A stretch of 64,000 bases of DNA, taken from assembly GCF_047338595.1 (NCBI RefSeq), contig NZ_JBLFBO010000014.1, forward strand, positions 1 to 64,000, written 5' to 3'. The stretch comes from Nitrospira_D sp019636945. GTDB lineage: Bacteria > Nitrospirota > Nitrospiria > Nitrospirales > Nitrospiraceae. Both the position numbers and the translations under genes were made by a program. The notes under the pieces were generated by a model. That model was not told the DNA's origin. It saw only the letters and a program-made list of their open reading frames with translations, and searched no databases. Each line of letters begins with the position of its first letter. The stretch's first letter is position 1. This document shows, in pieces, positions 42,385-51,799 of this stretch.

Positions 42385-43560
42385 ATGAATTTCTGGCAGC
42401 ACCTTCCTCGACCGATTGTTGGACTGTCCCCGATGGACGGTGTCACCGACGCCTGTTTCCGGTCCGTCATTGCTTCTCACGGAAGGCCGGACGTGACGTT
42501 CACGGAGTTTACACATGTTCATGACGTGTGCCGCGCTCCGGAAATCCATTTGGAAACACTCCGGTACAGCGAGATTGAGCGGCCGATCGTCGCGCAGCTC
42601 TACGGGAATGATCCGGAGCTTTTCTATTTAGCAGCACAAGCGGTCTGCGAATTGGGATTCGATGGGTTGGACATCAACATGGGGTGTCCCTCCAAGAGTG
42701 TCGCAGCGTCGGGATCCGGCGCCGGCCTCATCCGTACCCCCGAACTGGCGCGCTCGCTGATCCAGGCGGCCAAGCGCGGCATTGACGATTGGGCAGGCGG
42801 GCAGACCCTTGAACAAGGGGGCTTCAAACCTGCACGTGTCGAAGTTTTTGAACGGATGAACCGACAGCGTGGTGCGCAACCGGTCAGCCGACGGGAGACA
42901 CTTCCGGTTTCCGTCAAGACCCGACTGGGATATGAATCGGTGACGGTGGAGGCCTGGGTCGAGCAGTTATTGATGGAACAGCCGACGGTCATTTCCCTCC
43001 ACGGACGGACGTTGAAACAGATGTACCGGGGGGCAGCGGATTGGTCGGCGATTGCACGAGCGGCTTCACTGGTACGGGGAACCGGAACATTGCTGTTGGG
43101 GAACGGCGACATTCAGTGTCTCGACGACATATCACGGCGGGTTGGTGAAACCGGTGTTGATGGTGTCCTCGTGGGACGCGGAGTGCTTGGCGCTCCTTGG
43201 TTCTTTCGCCCCAAGGAGTTAGTCCGGGGGCAAGCGAGTAGCGAGAGAGGGCCTGAGTCCGGCTTGTCGCTCAGCACTGTTTCGCTAGACGAGCGCTTTG
43301 CCGTTCTGCTCGAACATGCCAAGCAGTTTGTGGAAATCTTTGGGCACAAGCAGTTCTATCGCATGCGCAAGCATTTGGGGTGGTATTGTAAAGGATTTCC
43401 CCATGCTGCTTCGCTTCGGTCCCAGATGGTGCGTGTATCCTCTGTCGAGGAGCTCCAGTCCATCCTCAAGGCGTTTCACATAAGACCCCAGAGTGGAGTG
43501 GTCCTTCCATACGATGAATCAGTCGATATGGCCGAAACTTTGGCGTCACGATGCAGCTAG
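42385..43560 (+). CDS. dus: tRNA-dihydrouridine synthase
   Basis: A 391-residue flavoenzyme that reduces uridines in tRNA D loops. The TIM barrel shows LSPMDGVTDACFR (FMN site), DINMGCPSKSVAASGSGAGLI with the catalytic cysteine, SLHGRTLKQMYRGAADW and GNGDIQCLDD. It is longer than typical Dus (about 330), with an insertion around residues 130-170 (GGFKPARVEVFERMNRQRG). The ATG at 42385 is 6 bases after the MNIO stop, and the gene overlaps maf by 10 bases, so these three genes are likely one operon. Confidence 0.93.
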   Translation: MNFWQHLPRPIVGLSPMDGVTDACFRSVIASHGRPDVTFTEFTHVHDVCRAPEIHLETLRYSEIERPIVAQLYGNDPELFYLAAQAVCELGFDGLDINMGCPSKSVAASGSGAGLIRTPELARSLIQAAKRGIDDWAGGQTLEQGGFKPARVEVFERMNRQRGAQPVSRRETLPVSVKTRLGYESVTVEAWVEQLLMEQPTVISLHGRTLKQMYRGAADWSAIARAASLVRGTGTLLLGNGDIQCLDDISRRVGETGVDGVLVGRGVLGAPWFFRPKELVRGQASSERGPESGLSLSTVSLDERFAVLLEHAKQFVEIFGHKQFYRMRKHLGWYCKGFPHAASLRSQMVRVSSVEELQSILKAFHIRPQSGVVLPYDESVDMAETLASRCS

Positions 43561-44183
43561 TACTCGCATCCGGTTCACCTCGGCGTAAGGAACTTCTTGC
43601 CCTGCTCGGTGTTGATTTTGAAGTATGCACATCCGAGTTCCCTGAGCATCCGATGGCGGGATGGTTGCCGCTCGAACAGGCCAAGTACTTCGCTCGTGAA
43701 AAGGCCCGCTGCGTCGCCCGGGTTCGTCTGCAAGACTTCATCCTTGGCAGTGATACCGTCATTGAACTCGATGGGCACCTCTTGGGGAAGCCCCTTCATC
43801 TTGAGGATGCCCGCATCATGCTGAGTCGGCTCGCCGGTCGCTGTCATCATGTCCATACGGCGGTTGCAATCTGCTGTCAGGCGCGAGGGATTGACAGAGT
43901 TGAGGCGTCCACAACACACGTGACCATGAAAGTGGATGTTGAAGATGTCTATAGCCGATATCTTGCTTCCCAGGAATCATTGGGAAAAGCCGGAGCCTAT
44001 GCGATTCAAGGACTTGGCGGAGATCTGGTGGAGCGGATCGACGGCGATTATACCACCGTGGTGGGTCTACCGCTGAAACTCGTCGCTCGCCTGTTGCAGT
44101 CAGTTGGGTATCCGATTGCGCTCGATATCGAGGAGCTGTATCACCGCAAGCCCTATGCGAATTGGCATCGCTTCGCGGTGTGA
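43551..44183 (+). CDS. maf: Maf-family nucleoside triphosphate pyrophosphatase
   Basis: A 210-residue Maf protein, which hydrolyses non-canonical or modified nucleoside triphosphates. The signature LASGSPRRKELLALLG opens the protein, and GSDTVIELDGHLLGKP and KAGAYAIQGLGG are the two other conserved blocks. The last block with KAGAYAIQG marks the dTTP/UTP pyrophosphatase-like group. It starts inside the end of dus with a 10-base overlap. Confidence 0.94.
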   Translation: MQLVLASGSPRRKELLALLGVDFEVCTSEFPEHPMAGWLPLEQAKYFAREKARCVARVRLQDFILGSDTVIELDGHLLGKPLHLEDARIMLSRLAGRCHHVHTAVAICCQARGIDRVEASTTHVTMKVDVEDVYSRYLASQESLGKAGAYAIQGLGGDLVERIDGDYTTVVGLPLKLVARLLQSVGYPIALDIEELYHRKPYANWHRFAV

Positions 44184-44278
44184 TTGCAAAGGCGGGGCGG
44201 TTCCCCTACAATGCGCCCCTATCAAGAGAATAGGCCTGTTTTGCAGGACCGTGTCTACATGAGAGAGAACCTGAATCC

Positions 44279-44926
44279 ATGACGTTTGGTGGTTTGATCA
44301 GATTGGTCGTTGGGTTGATGGGAATCCTGGCAATAGGGGCTCATTCTGCCTGGGCGATCGATGTAAATTTGTCCTCAGAAGAGGCCCACAAGACGCTCGA
44401 AACCGGGCGCACTCCGATGGAAAAAGCCAATTCCCAGGACGAGGTGAAGAAGGTCCTTCAGCAAGCGTCGCTGGCGACCCGTGTCGGTGCCGATCCTGAA
44501 ACGGATCCCTGCGGAGCAAGCGCCGTTCTCCGTACGAAGCGGTACCGGCTTGAAGCATTCGGCCGCCAGGAGGCTGCGGAATCGAAGAAACGCAAAACGG
44601 ACATTCGTATGCCGGAAGAGTTCATCAAGAAAGTGATGGACATGCCGAACATGGAGATCGAGGTGCAGCTTTGCGGCGACGACGAGTACTTCGCCGAGGG
44701 TGCGCTGATTGAGCTGCAGCAAGGGTCGAAGCGGATCAAGGCCATCGACATCGGCAAAGCCGAGCGTGGAAGAAAAAATGAAACGAACGGTCCTGCCTAT
44801 CGGTCTCGATTTACGGCTCTCTTCGCCTACGAGCAATTCGATCCAAACGCCGCTTCCGTGTTTGTCGTGAACCTCCAAGACGGCAAGGAAATCAGAATCC
44901 CCGCCGAGTTCTCCAGGGTGAAGTAA
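44279..44926 (+). CDS. Uncharacterised secreted protein
   Basis: A 215-residue protein with a signal peptide (LIRLVVGLMGILAIGAHSAWA, cleavage after about residue 26). The mature part has two cysteines (DPCGAS and QLCGDD) that could form a disulfide, and a conserved-looking Lys-rich middle. No family is recognised. It follows maf after 95 bases. Likely periplasmic; function unknown. Confidence 0.6.
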   Translation: MTFGGLIRLVVGLMGILAIGAHSAWAIDVNLSSEEAHKTLETGRTPMEKANSQDEVKKVLQQASLATRVGADPETDPCGASAVLRTKRYRLEAFGRQEAAESKKRKTDIRMPEEFIKKVMDMPNMEIEVQLCGDDEYFAEGALIELQQGSKRIKAIDIGKAERGRKNETNGPAYRSRFTALFAYEQFDPNAASVFVVNLQDGKEIRIPAEFSRVK

Positions 44927-45059
44927 GGTCGACTCATTTCCTACGCCTTTGTGTCCCGGTTCAAATCGACAGAGTTTCTGTTCCCTCAGTTTCTAGCTTG
45001 GCACAGTCATGGCCGGACTTGGTTGCCGAGCCTATGGATCACTATGGTAGGAGGGGCCA

Positions 45060-46067
45060 ATGAAGGTACTGGGCTACACACAGGCACATATGCTAGATGC
45101 GTTCAATCTTCAGTGGACGGAACTGCCGGATCCCATTCCAACTGGCCGTGATCTTCTGGTTGAGGTCAAAGCTATTGGGTTGAATCCGATTGATTACAAG
45201 ATCCGTTCACGACGATCCGGGATAGATGGTCAACCGGTGATTCTTGGTTGGGATGCTGCAGGGATTGTACGGGCGAACGGCAACGAGGCGACGCACTTCA
45301 AGGTCGGGGACGAGGTGTTCTATAGCGGAGACCTCAACCGGGCGGGCTCCTACGCAACCAGGCAACTCGTGGATGAACGGCTCGTGGCCTTGAAGCCGAA
45401 GAATCATTCCTTTGCGGAGGCTGCCGCGCTTCCCCTGACCAGTTTGACAGCCTATGAGATGCTCTTTGAAAAGATGCGGCTTCTTGGGTCTGATCGTCGG
45501 ACGGTGCTCATTATCGGTGGCGCCGGGGGTGTCGGGTCGCAGGCGATCCAATGGCTCAAACTAAAAACTCCCATGACCGTGATTGTCACGACGTCTCGTC
45601 CGGAGAGCCAACAGTGGGTGACCAGCCTCGGTGCTGATTATGTCGTGTCACACCAGAGCTTCGTCGCGGACATCCGGGCACTTGGGATCCAGTTTGTCGA
45701 TTGTATCTTCAGTACGACGCATTCAGGCCAGCACTGGAGCAACATGGCTGAGATTATTGCGCCGTTCGGCGAAATCGGGCTAATTGACGATGCCGATGGA
45801 CTGGATATCTCGATCTTTAAACGCAAAGCCGTGAGTCTCCATTGGGAATTGATGTTTACGAAATCGATGTTCGGCTATCGCCTGGAGTCACAGGGAAAGA
45901 TTTTGAGTGAGGTAAAGGATTTAATTGAGTCTGGTAGGATGCGTGCCACGGCGAATCGGGTACTGAACGGTCTGACTGTTGAGAATCTCCGAGCCGGCCA
46001 CACGATGCTGGAACAACATACCAACATCGGCAAGGTGGTCGTGTTGCTGTCCTCAAACGGACAGTGA
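45060..46067 (+). CDS. Zinc-free MDR family quinone oxidoreductase-like protein
   Basis: A 335-residue medium-chain reductase of the quinone oxidoreductase/zinc-binding alcohol dehydrogenase-like group. VEVKAIGLNPIDYKIRS and GWDAAGIV sit in the catalytic domain, and the NADPH-binding motif is IIGGAGGVGSQAIQWLK. The zinc-ligand cysteines of true alcohol dehydrogenases are missing, so it should act on quinones or enones. The ATG at 45060 follows AGGAGGGG. It stands alone. Confidence 0.9.
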   Translation: MKVLGYTQAHMLDAFNLQWTELPDPIPTGRDLLVEVKAIGLNPIDYKIRSRRSGIDGQPVILGWDAAGIVRANGNEATHFKVGDEVFYSGDLNRAGSYATRQLVDERLVALKPKNHSFAEAAALPLTSLTAYEMLFEKMRLLGSDRRTVLIIGGAGGVGSQAIQWLKLKTPMTVIVTTSRPESQQWVTSLGADYVVSHQSFVADIRALGIQFVDCIFSTTHSGQHWSNMAEIIAPFGEIGLIDDADGLDISIFKRKAVSLHWELMFTKSMFGYRLESQGKILSEVKDLIESGRMRATANRVLNGLTVENLRAGHTMLEQHTNIGKVVVLLSSNGQ

Positions 46068-46119
46068 TTAAGGAGTGGAGATACCGTGGCCTGGCCGGTG
46101 AAGCGAGTCGGTTAGGGGT

Positions 46120-46503
46120 TTAGAACTCGTCGATGGACACCGGTCGAAGAAAGTCTCGGACCGATACGAGCCCGATGAGCGCACCCCCTTTTGTCACTCC
46201 GAGGTGGAGCGTGCGGTGCTTATCCATGAGGTCGGCTGCTTCCGTTAATGGCCGCCGCTCTTCGATACCGGGAATCGGACTGCTCATGATGGCATCAACC
46301 GGCACAAAATACGATGCCTTCTTGGCTCCCACGAATTTCTTGACGATGTCCGACTCGGTGACGATGCCGATGATTTTCGCTTTGTGAGTCACCAATACAC
46401 TTTCTACATTGCAGGCTCGCATGAGTTTCGCTGCCTCGATGACCGACGTGCCAGCTTCTACGGTCATCGGTTCTGTCTGCATCAAATTGCCGACTGTTAC
46501 CAT
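46120..46503 (-). CDS. CBS domain pair protein
   Basis: A 127-residue protein made of two CBS repeats, GNLMQTEPMTVEAGTSVIEAAKLM and DAIMSSPIPGIEERRPLTEAADLM, each ending in the GIVTESDIVKK/GLVSVRDFLRP pattern. CBS pairs bind adenosyl ligands and act as energy sensors. The ATG at 46503 was chosen because GGAGG lies 5 bases upstream; the ATG at 46515 precedes that element. No effector domain or partner is adjacent. Confidence 0.9.
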   Translation of the reverse strand: MVTVGNLMQTEPMTVEAGTSVIEAAKLMRACNVESVLVTHKAKIIGIVTESDIVKKFVGAKKASYFVPVDAIMSSPIPGIEERRPLTEAADLMDKHRTLHLGVTKGGALIGLVSVRDFLRPVSIDEF

Positions 46504-46644
46504 CTGATCCTCCATTTGATTGTTTAGTAGTGCCCTGATGCTACCAGTGTCCTGTTGCGCTGGGGTTAGAGGGACGTTACAGGAAGGTAAAGTTTGAATG
46601 GCAGAAGCGCCAGGTATCTTGTGCGATTGTCTTAAGCTGGTAAC

Positions 46645-47274
46645 TCATTCGAACTCTTCCCATCCGCTCAACCGGCTACCCAAGACGAGTGTGCGTCTGG
46701 TTGTGGACACAAGAATGAGCCCGTTGTCGTTGTCCACTCCCACGATCTGTTCGTGCACGTCCAACGGTTTCGAGGCGAAGCCTCCGAGCAACGGGGTAAA
46801 ACCGACCACGCGCTCATTCGTGAGGAAGACTGCTCCATAGTCGTTGCTATACAATCGGTGCACCTTTTCTCGCACGCCCAGTGCTTCTTTGAGCCACAGA
46901 CCGTTGACACCACGAAATCCGTACAGATCTCGGTCCGTTCTGATAAGCATGAAGGTGGGAAGGATCTTCCGCTCGAGGATTTTTTCGTTCACGCCCAGTT
47001 CTATCTTCGTCCAGGTCAGCGCACGGCTGGAAAATCCTAAGAGGCGACGTGATGTCACCACGATGCCGTTGAGTCCGTTCGCACCGGAACTGATCACCAC
47101 TTCCTGGGCCCCCAACGGAATTTCCCTCCGCCCACTGAGCTGACTGGTCGCGACAGCTTGGCCAGATTCAACCCACAGGGTCACCTCGGTCCCCAGCTCC
47201 ACGGCCTGCACCATGGTCGGCCATGACGAACAGATCAGGAGAAGAAAAATCCGATGGTAGTGAACGAGGGCCAT
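46645..47274 (-). CDS. Uncharacterised secreted repeat protein
   Basis: A protein of about 209 residues with a signal peptide (FLLLICSSWPTMVQA). The mature part consists of repeated strands with the pattern VVTSRRLLGFSSRALTWTKIELGV and VFLTNERVVGFTPLLGG, recalling a small beta-propeller-like or repeated beta-sandwich domain. No family can be named. The ATG at 47274 is the most plausible start; a longer form to 47331 exists. It is the gene after the MsbA-type exporter on the same strand. Confidence 0.6.
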   Translation of the reverse strand: MALVHYHRIFLLLICSSWPTMVQAVELGTEVTLWVESGQAVATSQLSGRREIPLGAQEVVISSGANGLNGIVVTSRRLLGFSSRALTWTKIELGVNEKILERKILPTFMLIRTDRDLYGFRGVNGLWLKEALGVREKVHRLYSNDYGAVFLTNERVVGFTPLLGGFASKPLDVHEQIVGVDNDNGLILVSTTRRTLVLGSRLSGWEEFE

Positions 47275-47389
47275 GGCACGGTGATTATACCGTGCTTCAA
47301 GGTCCCGTTGGGGGTGTGGTGGGTAGTCCAACCTGGGTGTTTCGAGAGTGCCACAGGTCTGTCGGTTGGGATGAGGCTGGAGCGATCGT

Positions 47390-49120
47390 TCAGGTCGTCG
47401 GCTCGTTGAGCCTGATGGTGTAGAGGTAGTGGTATAACCCCTTGCACTCCATCAATTGCGTATGTGTGCCTTCTTCCACCAACTGCCCTTTATCCAAGAC
47501 CAGAATTCGGTCGGCACGTTGGATGGTTGACAAGCGGTGGGCGACGACGAAGGTCGTGCGGTTTTCCATGAGGCGTTGGAGGGCTTCCTGCACCAGCCGT
47601 TCCGATTCGGTGTCGAGCGATGACGTGGCCTCATCGAGTAAGAGAATGCGAGGATTCTTCAAAATGGCTCGAGCAATTGCGATTCTCTGGCGTTGCCCAC
47701 CCGATAGGTTGACCCCTTTCTCGCCTACCACGGTATGGTACCCATCCGGCAAGTCGGTGATGAAGTCATGTGCGTGGGCTGCTTGGCTTGCCGCTACCAC
47801 AGTGACTTCGCTTGCCTCTCTGTTCCCATAGCGAATGTTGTCGAGGATGGTACCTCCGAACAAGATGGTTTCTTGTGGCACCAGCGCAATCTGTTGATAC
47901 CAACTGTCGAGGGTCACGTCCCGCAGATCTCGTCCGTCGATGGTCAGGTGCCCTTCTATTGGATCGTAGAACCGATGCAGCAGATTGATCACCGTGGTCT
48001 TCCCGGCGCCGGTTGGCCCGACGAAGGCAACCAATTCACCAGGTTTCGCCTCAAACGACAGGTGAGCAAGCACTGGATGACGAGTGTCATAGCTGAAAGT
48101 GACGTCTTCCATCCGCACGTGGCCTGAGATTGTTCCGAGCGGCTGCGCGTCTGGTCGATCATCGATATCCGGCTTGGCCTCCAAGATCTCGAAGACTCGC
48201 TGAGTCGCACCCTGTGCCTCCTTGATCTGAGTAAAGATCTTGGCCGCTGAGCTGAAGGGCCCGATCAAGATGCCGGCAAAGAGTACAAACGAAAAGAGAT
48301 CACCCGGTGTGACCACGCCGTCGATGACCTGGCGACCTCCGTACCACAGGACGGCGGTGGCCGATGAGAAGGTCAGCAGGCTGATCACCGGAATGAAGAC
48401 GGCCATGATACCGGCTCGACGGAGTGTCAGGCGCAGTGTCTGCTCGACCTGATCAGCAAAACGGGTCTGCTCCCGTTCTGTCTGGACGAATGATTTGACG
48501 ATGCGAATGCCGGAAATGACTTCCTCGGTCAGGGTGCTGAGTGCAGCCGTGTGATCTTGAATCAAGGTCGACAGAGATTTCAGCCGTCGACCGAACATTT
48601 TTGAGACGACTACCAACAACGGGAGCAGCACAAGAATCAGGAGGCAGAGCTGCCAGTTCATCAAGAGCAGGAACGTGATACCGCCGACGAAAGTCACGAG
48701 TTGCTTGACTCCGTCGATGGGAGCTTCCGTGACGAGGGATTGAATGACAGTGACATCGGACATCAACCGGGAGAGTAATTCTCCTGTGCGTCGGCGGGCG
48801 AAAAAGCTGACCGTCAGTTTTTGGAGGTGCCCGAAGAGATGCTTGCGAAAGTCAGCGACGACGGTTTGGGAGACCCAAGCGGTGAGGTAACTATGGCCCA
48901 TCGAGCAGAGTCCTTGAAGAATCACCAGGCCAAGGAACCACCCGATGGAGCGCGTCATTCTGTCTGCGTCATGTTGAACGGTGATCACGTCCCAGAGCGT
49001 CCCGGCCAGCCGGACCAAGGTGAGGTTGATAAGAGCCACGCCGGTCACGAGAAGCCCGGCCAGCAATAGACGAGGGACGTAGGGGCGAACGAACGGCAGG
49101 AATCGCTTAAAGATCACCAT
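47390..49120 (-). CDS. ABC exporter, MsbA/lipid-A-type half transporter
   Basis: A 576-residue half-size ABC exporter with six N-terminal membrane segments and a complete nucleotide-binding domain: Walker A GPTGAGKTTV, signature LSGGQRQRIAIARAIL, Walker B ILLLDEATSSLD and the switch histidine in VVAHRLSTI. It resembles MsbA-type flippases and other multidrug exporters. The intact motifs contrast with the degenerate ABC-like protein at 29.9-31.6 kb. The cargo cannot be told from sequence. Confidence 0.93.
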   Translation of the reverse strand: MVIFKRFLPFVRPYVPRLLLAGLLVTGVALINLTLVRLAGTLWDVITVQHDADRMTRSIGWFLGLVILQGLCSMGHSYLTAWVSQTVVADFRKHLFGHLQKLTVSFFARRRTGELLSRLMSDVTVIQSLVTEAPIDGVKQLVTFVGGITFLLLMNWQLCLLILVLLPLLVVVSKMFGRRLKSLSTLIQDHTAALSTLTEEVISGIRIVKSFVQTEREQTRFADQVEQTLRLTLRRAGIMAVFIPVISLLTFSSATAVLWYGGRQVIDGVVTPGDLFSFVLFAGILIGPFSSAAKIFTQIKEAQGATQRVFEILEAKPDIDDRPDAQPLGTISGHVRMEDVTFSYDTRHPVLAHLSFEAKPGELVAFVGPTGAGKTTVINLLHRFYDPIEGHLTIDGRDLRDVTLDSWYQQIALVPQETILFGGTILDNIRYGNREASEVTVVAASQAAHAHDFITDLPDGYHTVVGEKGVNLSGGQRQRIAIARAILKNPRILLLDEATSSLDTESERLVQEALQRLMENRTTFVVAHRLSTIQRADRILVLDKGQLVEEGTHTQLMECKGLYHYLYTIRLNEPTT

Positions 49121-49210
49121 TGCACGTCAAGTAGTTCGGTTGACTGTATCATCAAGCGGTCGGTGCAGTCTTGTTACACGAATCGGAGTGACGGGAGGGG
49201 GTGGTTTGGG

Positions 49211-49435
49211 CTAGATCTGAACGATTGACTCGATCAGGTTTTTGTTGACTGCGACGAAATCCGACTGTTCCTTCTCGTTGATAACCACGTCAGTGAGGCT
49301 AATGAACAGACGTGCCTCTTCGTTAATCGCATCGGAGACGCGATTTCGCATCGGGGGTACCAGGAAGTCTCCCACGTACGTACAACTGACCGTCCGTACG
49401 CGGATTCGAACCTTCTTGCCCTTACCCTCGGACAC
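49211..49435 (-). CDS. Small conserved protein (DUF6812-like)
   Basis: A 74-residue protein with a single small beta domain: VRIRVRTVSCTYVGDFLVPPMRNRVSDAINEEARLFISLTDV and then FVAVNKNLIESIVQ. It resembles short bacterial proteins listed as DUF6812; I am not certain of the number. No signal peptide or membrane segment is seen. It lies just downstream of the 31-residue basic protein, with which it may share a transcript. Confidence 0.6.
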   Translation of the reverse strand: MSEGKGKKVRIRVRTVSCTYVGDFLVPPMRNRVSDAINEEARLFISLTDVVINEKEQSDFVAVNKNLIESIVQI

Positions 49436-49465
49436 GGCCTTGTCCTCCCGCTACGCAGGCTGAGC

Positions 49466-49561
49466 TTAGCTTTTCCGGCGAAGGAACTTTTGACGTTGGC
49501 GCAACTTCTTGTACTTGTGCTTGCGCATCTTCTTCCGTCGTTTCTTCAAGACGCTTGACAT
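49466..49561 (-). CDS. 31-residue basic protein, AURKAIP1/COX24 (mS38-like) type
   Basis: A very short gene reading MSSVLKKRRKKMRKHKYKKL then RQRQKFLRRKS and stop. The KKRRKKMRKHKYKKLRR-type core is the AURKAIP1/COX24 domain, known from mitochondrial ribosomal protein mS38 and from tiny bacterial homologues bound to the small ribosomal subunit. GGAG lies 9 bases before the ATG. More than half of the residues are Lys or Arg. It is placed just upstream of the DUF6812-like gene. Confidence 0.8.
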   Translation of the reverse strand: MSSVLKKRRKKMRKHKYKKLRQRQKFLRRKS

Positions 49562-49654
49562 GCTTAGTATCTCCAAAGAAGGGGGAGTCTAAAAGCTTTT
49601 TCTGAAAAATGCAAGCTCACGGCATGCTTTTCCCCTATGCTATACTGCCGTTCT

Positions 49655-50161
49655 ATGATTGTCCGGCGAGCCTGTCTTTCACCGACTTCGCATATGGGGT
49701 GGCTTCTGTTGCTGGCTTTTCTAGTGACAGGCTGTCCGTCTAAGACGATTCAGTACCCCGCCGAGCACGAGCGACTGCTTCGTCTTGATCAGGCCCTGGA
49801 ATCCCTCCGAAGCGCGTATGAGCGAAAGGATCGGACAGGATTTCGGTCGATGCTGTCTCCGCTCGATCAGACTGAAGAGCTGCAACGACAAGCAGAAATG
49901 GATTTTGAGGCGTTCCATACGATTACGCTTGAGTTCAGGATCGAGCGGGTCATGCTCGCAAAGGACGCCTTCGATGTGCTGGTCAATTGGCAGGGGACAT
50001 GGAAAAAAGACGCCAATGATACGGGCACACGGCAGCGTGGCCATGCTCGATTGCAATGGGTCGGGACGTCTTCGATTCTTTTGCGCGGGGCGCAGGGCGA
50101 CTTGCCATTCGGGATGCAGACCAAACAGATGTTGTCCGAGCAGTCCTCTCCACTACGATAA
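49655..50161 (+). CDS. Uncharacterised lipoprotein
   Basis: A protein of about 168 residues with a lipoprotein signal: a hydrophobic stretch (GWLLLLAFLVTGC) whose cysteine fits the lipobox. The mature part (LLRLDQALESLRSAYERKDRTGF, then FRIERVMLAKDAFDVLVNWQGTW) resembles NTF2/SnoaL-like domains that bind small ligands, but no catalytic residue is evident. Alternative starts are at 49637 and 49694. It ends 3 bases before nadB, so both are probably co-transcribed. Confidence 0.65.
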   Translation: MIVRRACLSPTSHMGWLLLLAFLVTGCPSKTIQYPAEHERLLRLDQALESLRSAYERKDRTGFRSMLSPLDQTEELQRQAEMDFEAFHTITLEFRIERVMLAKDAFDVLVNWQGTWKKDANDTGTRQRGHARLQWVGTSSILLRGAQGDLPFGMQTKQMLSEQSSPLR

Positions 50162-50164
50162 ACA

Positions 50165-51799
50165 ATGCCGCGATCTGTGCTGGAAGCAGATTTTCTTGTG
50201 ATCGGCAGCGGCGTTGCCGGGCTTCGTGCTGCCTTGGAGCTCTGCCGGGTTGGGCGAGTGATCATGCTCACCAAAGGCCATCCTCTTCAGAGCAATTCGA
50301 TCTTCGCGCAAGGGGGCGTTGCCGTTGCGTTGAGTGAAGAAGACGATGTTGCCATTCATTTGATGGACACGGTAAAGGCGGGCCATGGGCTGTGCCGTCG
50401 AGCGGCGGTACGTGTGCTGGTGGAAGAAGGGCCGGACCGAATTCAGGAATTAATCAAGTGGGGAGCAAAGTTCGACAAGGCCGGCGGAAAATTCGCTTTT
50501 ACGCGGGAAGCAGCCCACAGCCGTAACCGCATCCTTCGCGCGCGAGGCGATGCGACGGGAAATGAGATGGTCCGCGCCCTTATGGCACAAGCGGTTCGAC
50601 AACAGCGAATTGCCCGCTTGGATTATCACTTTACAGTTGATCTGGTTGTGGAAGGAGGGCGATGTTGCGGCGCGGTGGTCCTTGACGAAAACTCCGGAAA
50701 ACAATTCGTCATTCCCGCAAAGGCAGTTGTCCTTTCGACCGGTGGCGCCGGCCAGGTTTTTGCCAGGACGACGAATCCTCCCAATGCCACAGGCGATGGG
50801 ATGGCGATGGCCTTCCGTGCGGGGGCGGAACTGCAAGATATGGAGTTCGTCCAGTTTCACCCGACGTCACTCTATCTTCCATCAAGCCCACCATTCTTAT
50901 TGTCGGAAGCCATGCGCGGGGAAGGTGGTCAGCTCCGCAATAATAAGGGCGAGTCGTTTATGACACGATACCACCCGCTCGGTGTGTTGGCTCCAAGGGA
51001 TATCGTGGCACGAGCGATCTGGGCGGAAATGGCGGCGACGCGTGCCCGGCATGTCTATCTCGATGTGACGCATTTGGGATCGGATTTTGTGAAACGTCGC
51101 TTTCCCACAATCTATGCAACCTGCCTTCGGCACGATATCGACATTACGGAAGAGTGGATTCCGGTCTCGCCAAGCGCCCATTATATGATGGGCGGGGTCA
51201 CGACTGACCTGAACGGAGCGACAACCTTGCCGGGCTTGTTCGCGGCCGGAGAGGTGGCATGCAGTGGAGTGCATGGAGCCAATCGGCTGGCGAGTAACTC
51301 GTTGTTGGAAGGGTTGGTATTCGGGAGGCGTGCTGGCGTGGCCGCCATCGCATCAGCCGCTCGCGGTTCGATGCCGAGTGTGTTCGAATCCCATGAACTG
51401 CTACCATGCGACCACGGTGATCGTTTGGAAGATGTCGAAAAGGTGCGAAATTCCCTGCGACGGATCATGTGGGGCCAAGTCGGGTTGATCCGATCTCGGG
51501 AGTCTTTAGTCCGGGCCACGGCCCAACTTGGTCGATGGGAACGGATGGTTTCTCGATCCTTTTCGAGCAGAGCGGATCTCGAGGTGAAGAACATGGTCCA
51601 AGTGGCGCGTTGTGTGGCGGAGGCGGCTTTGTGGCGGGAGAACAGCGTCGGCGCCCACTACCGATCCGATTTCCCCGGGACGCGACGTCCTGGATGGAAG
51701 ACGCATAGCCGACTGCGTCTCGCGGATCGGACTACTGAGCGGGTGGGATTGAGACCTCGGGGGAGGCTGGTGCCACGGCGTACCCCGAAGACGGGATGA
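50165..51799 (+). CDS. nadB: L-aspartate oxidase
   Basis: A 544-residue FAD enzyme that oxidises aspartate to iminoaspartate, the first step of NAD synthesis. The FAD motif is VIGSGVAGLRAALEL, and the succinate-dehydrogenase-like signatures SNSIFAQGGVA and FTREAAHSRNRI, VQFHPTSLY, HYMMGGVTTD and CSGVHGANRLASNSLLEGLVFG are all present. The C-terminus is helical. The gene converges with the transglycosylase gene, overlapping it by 68 bases. nadA and nadC are not in the window. Confidence 0.96.
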   Translation: MPRSVLEADFLVIGSGVAGLRAALELCRVGRVIMLTKGHPLQSNSIFAQGGVAVALSEEDDVAIHLMDTVKAGHGLCRRAAVRVLVEEGPDRIQELIKWGAKFDKAGGKFAFTREAAHSRNRILRARGDATGNEMVRALMAQAVRQQRIARLDYHFTVDLVVEGGRCCGAVVLDENSGKQFVIPAKAVVLSTGGAGQVFARTTNPPNATGDGMAMAFRAGAELQDMEFVQFHPTSLYLPSSPPFLLSEAMRGEGGQLRNNKGESFMTRYHPLGVLAPRDIVARAIWAEMAATRARHVYLDVTHLGSDFVKRRFPTIYATCLRHDIDITEEWIPVSPSAHYMMGGVTTDLNGATTLPGLFAAGEVACSGVHGANRLASNSLLEGLVFGRRAGVAAIASAARGSMPSVFESHELLPCDHGDRLEDVEKVRNSLRRIMWGQVGLIRSRESLVRATAQLGRWERMVSRSFSSRADLEVKNMVQVARCVAEAALWRENSVGAHYRSDFPGTRRPGWKTHSRLRLADRTTERVGLRPRGRLVPRRTPKTG

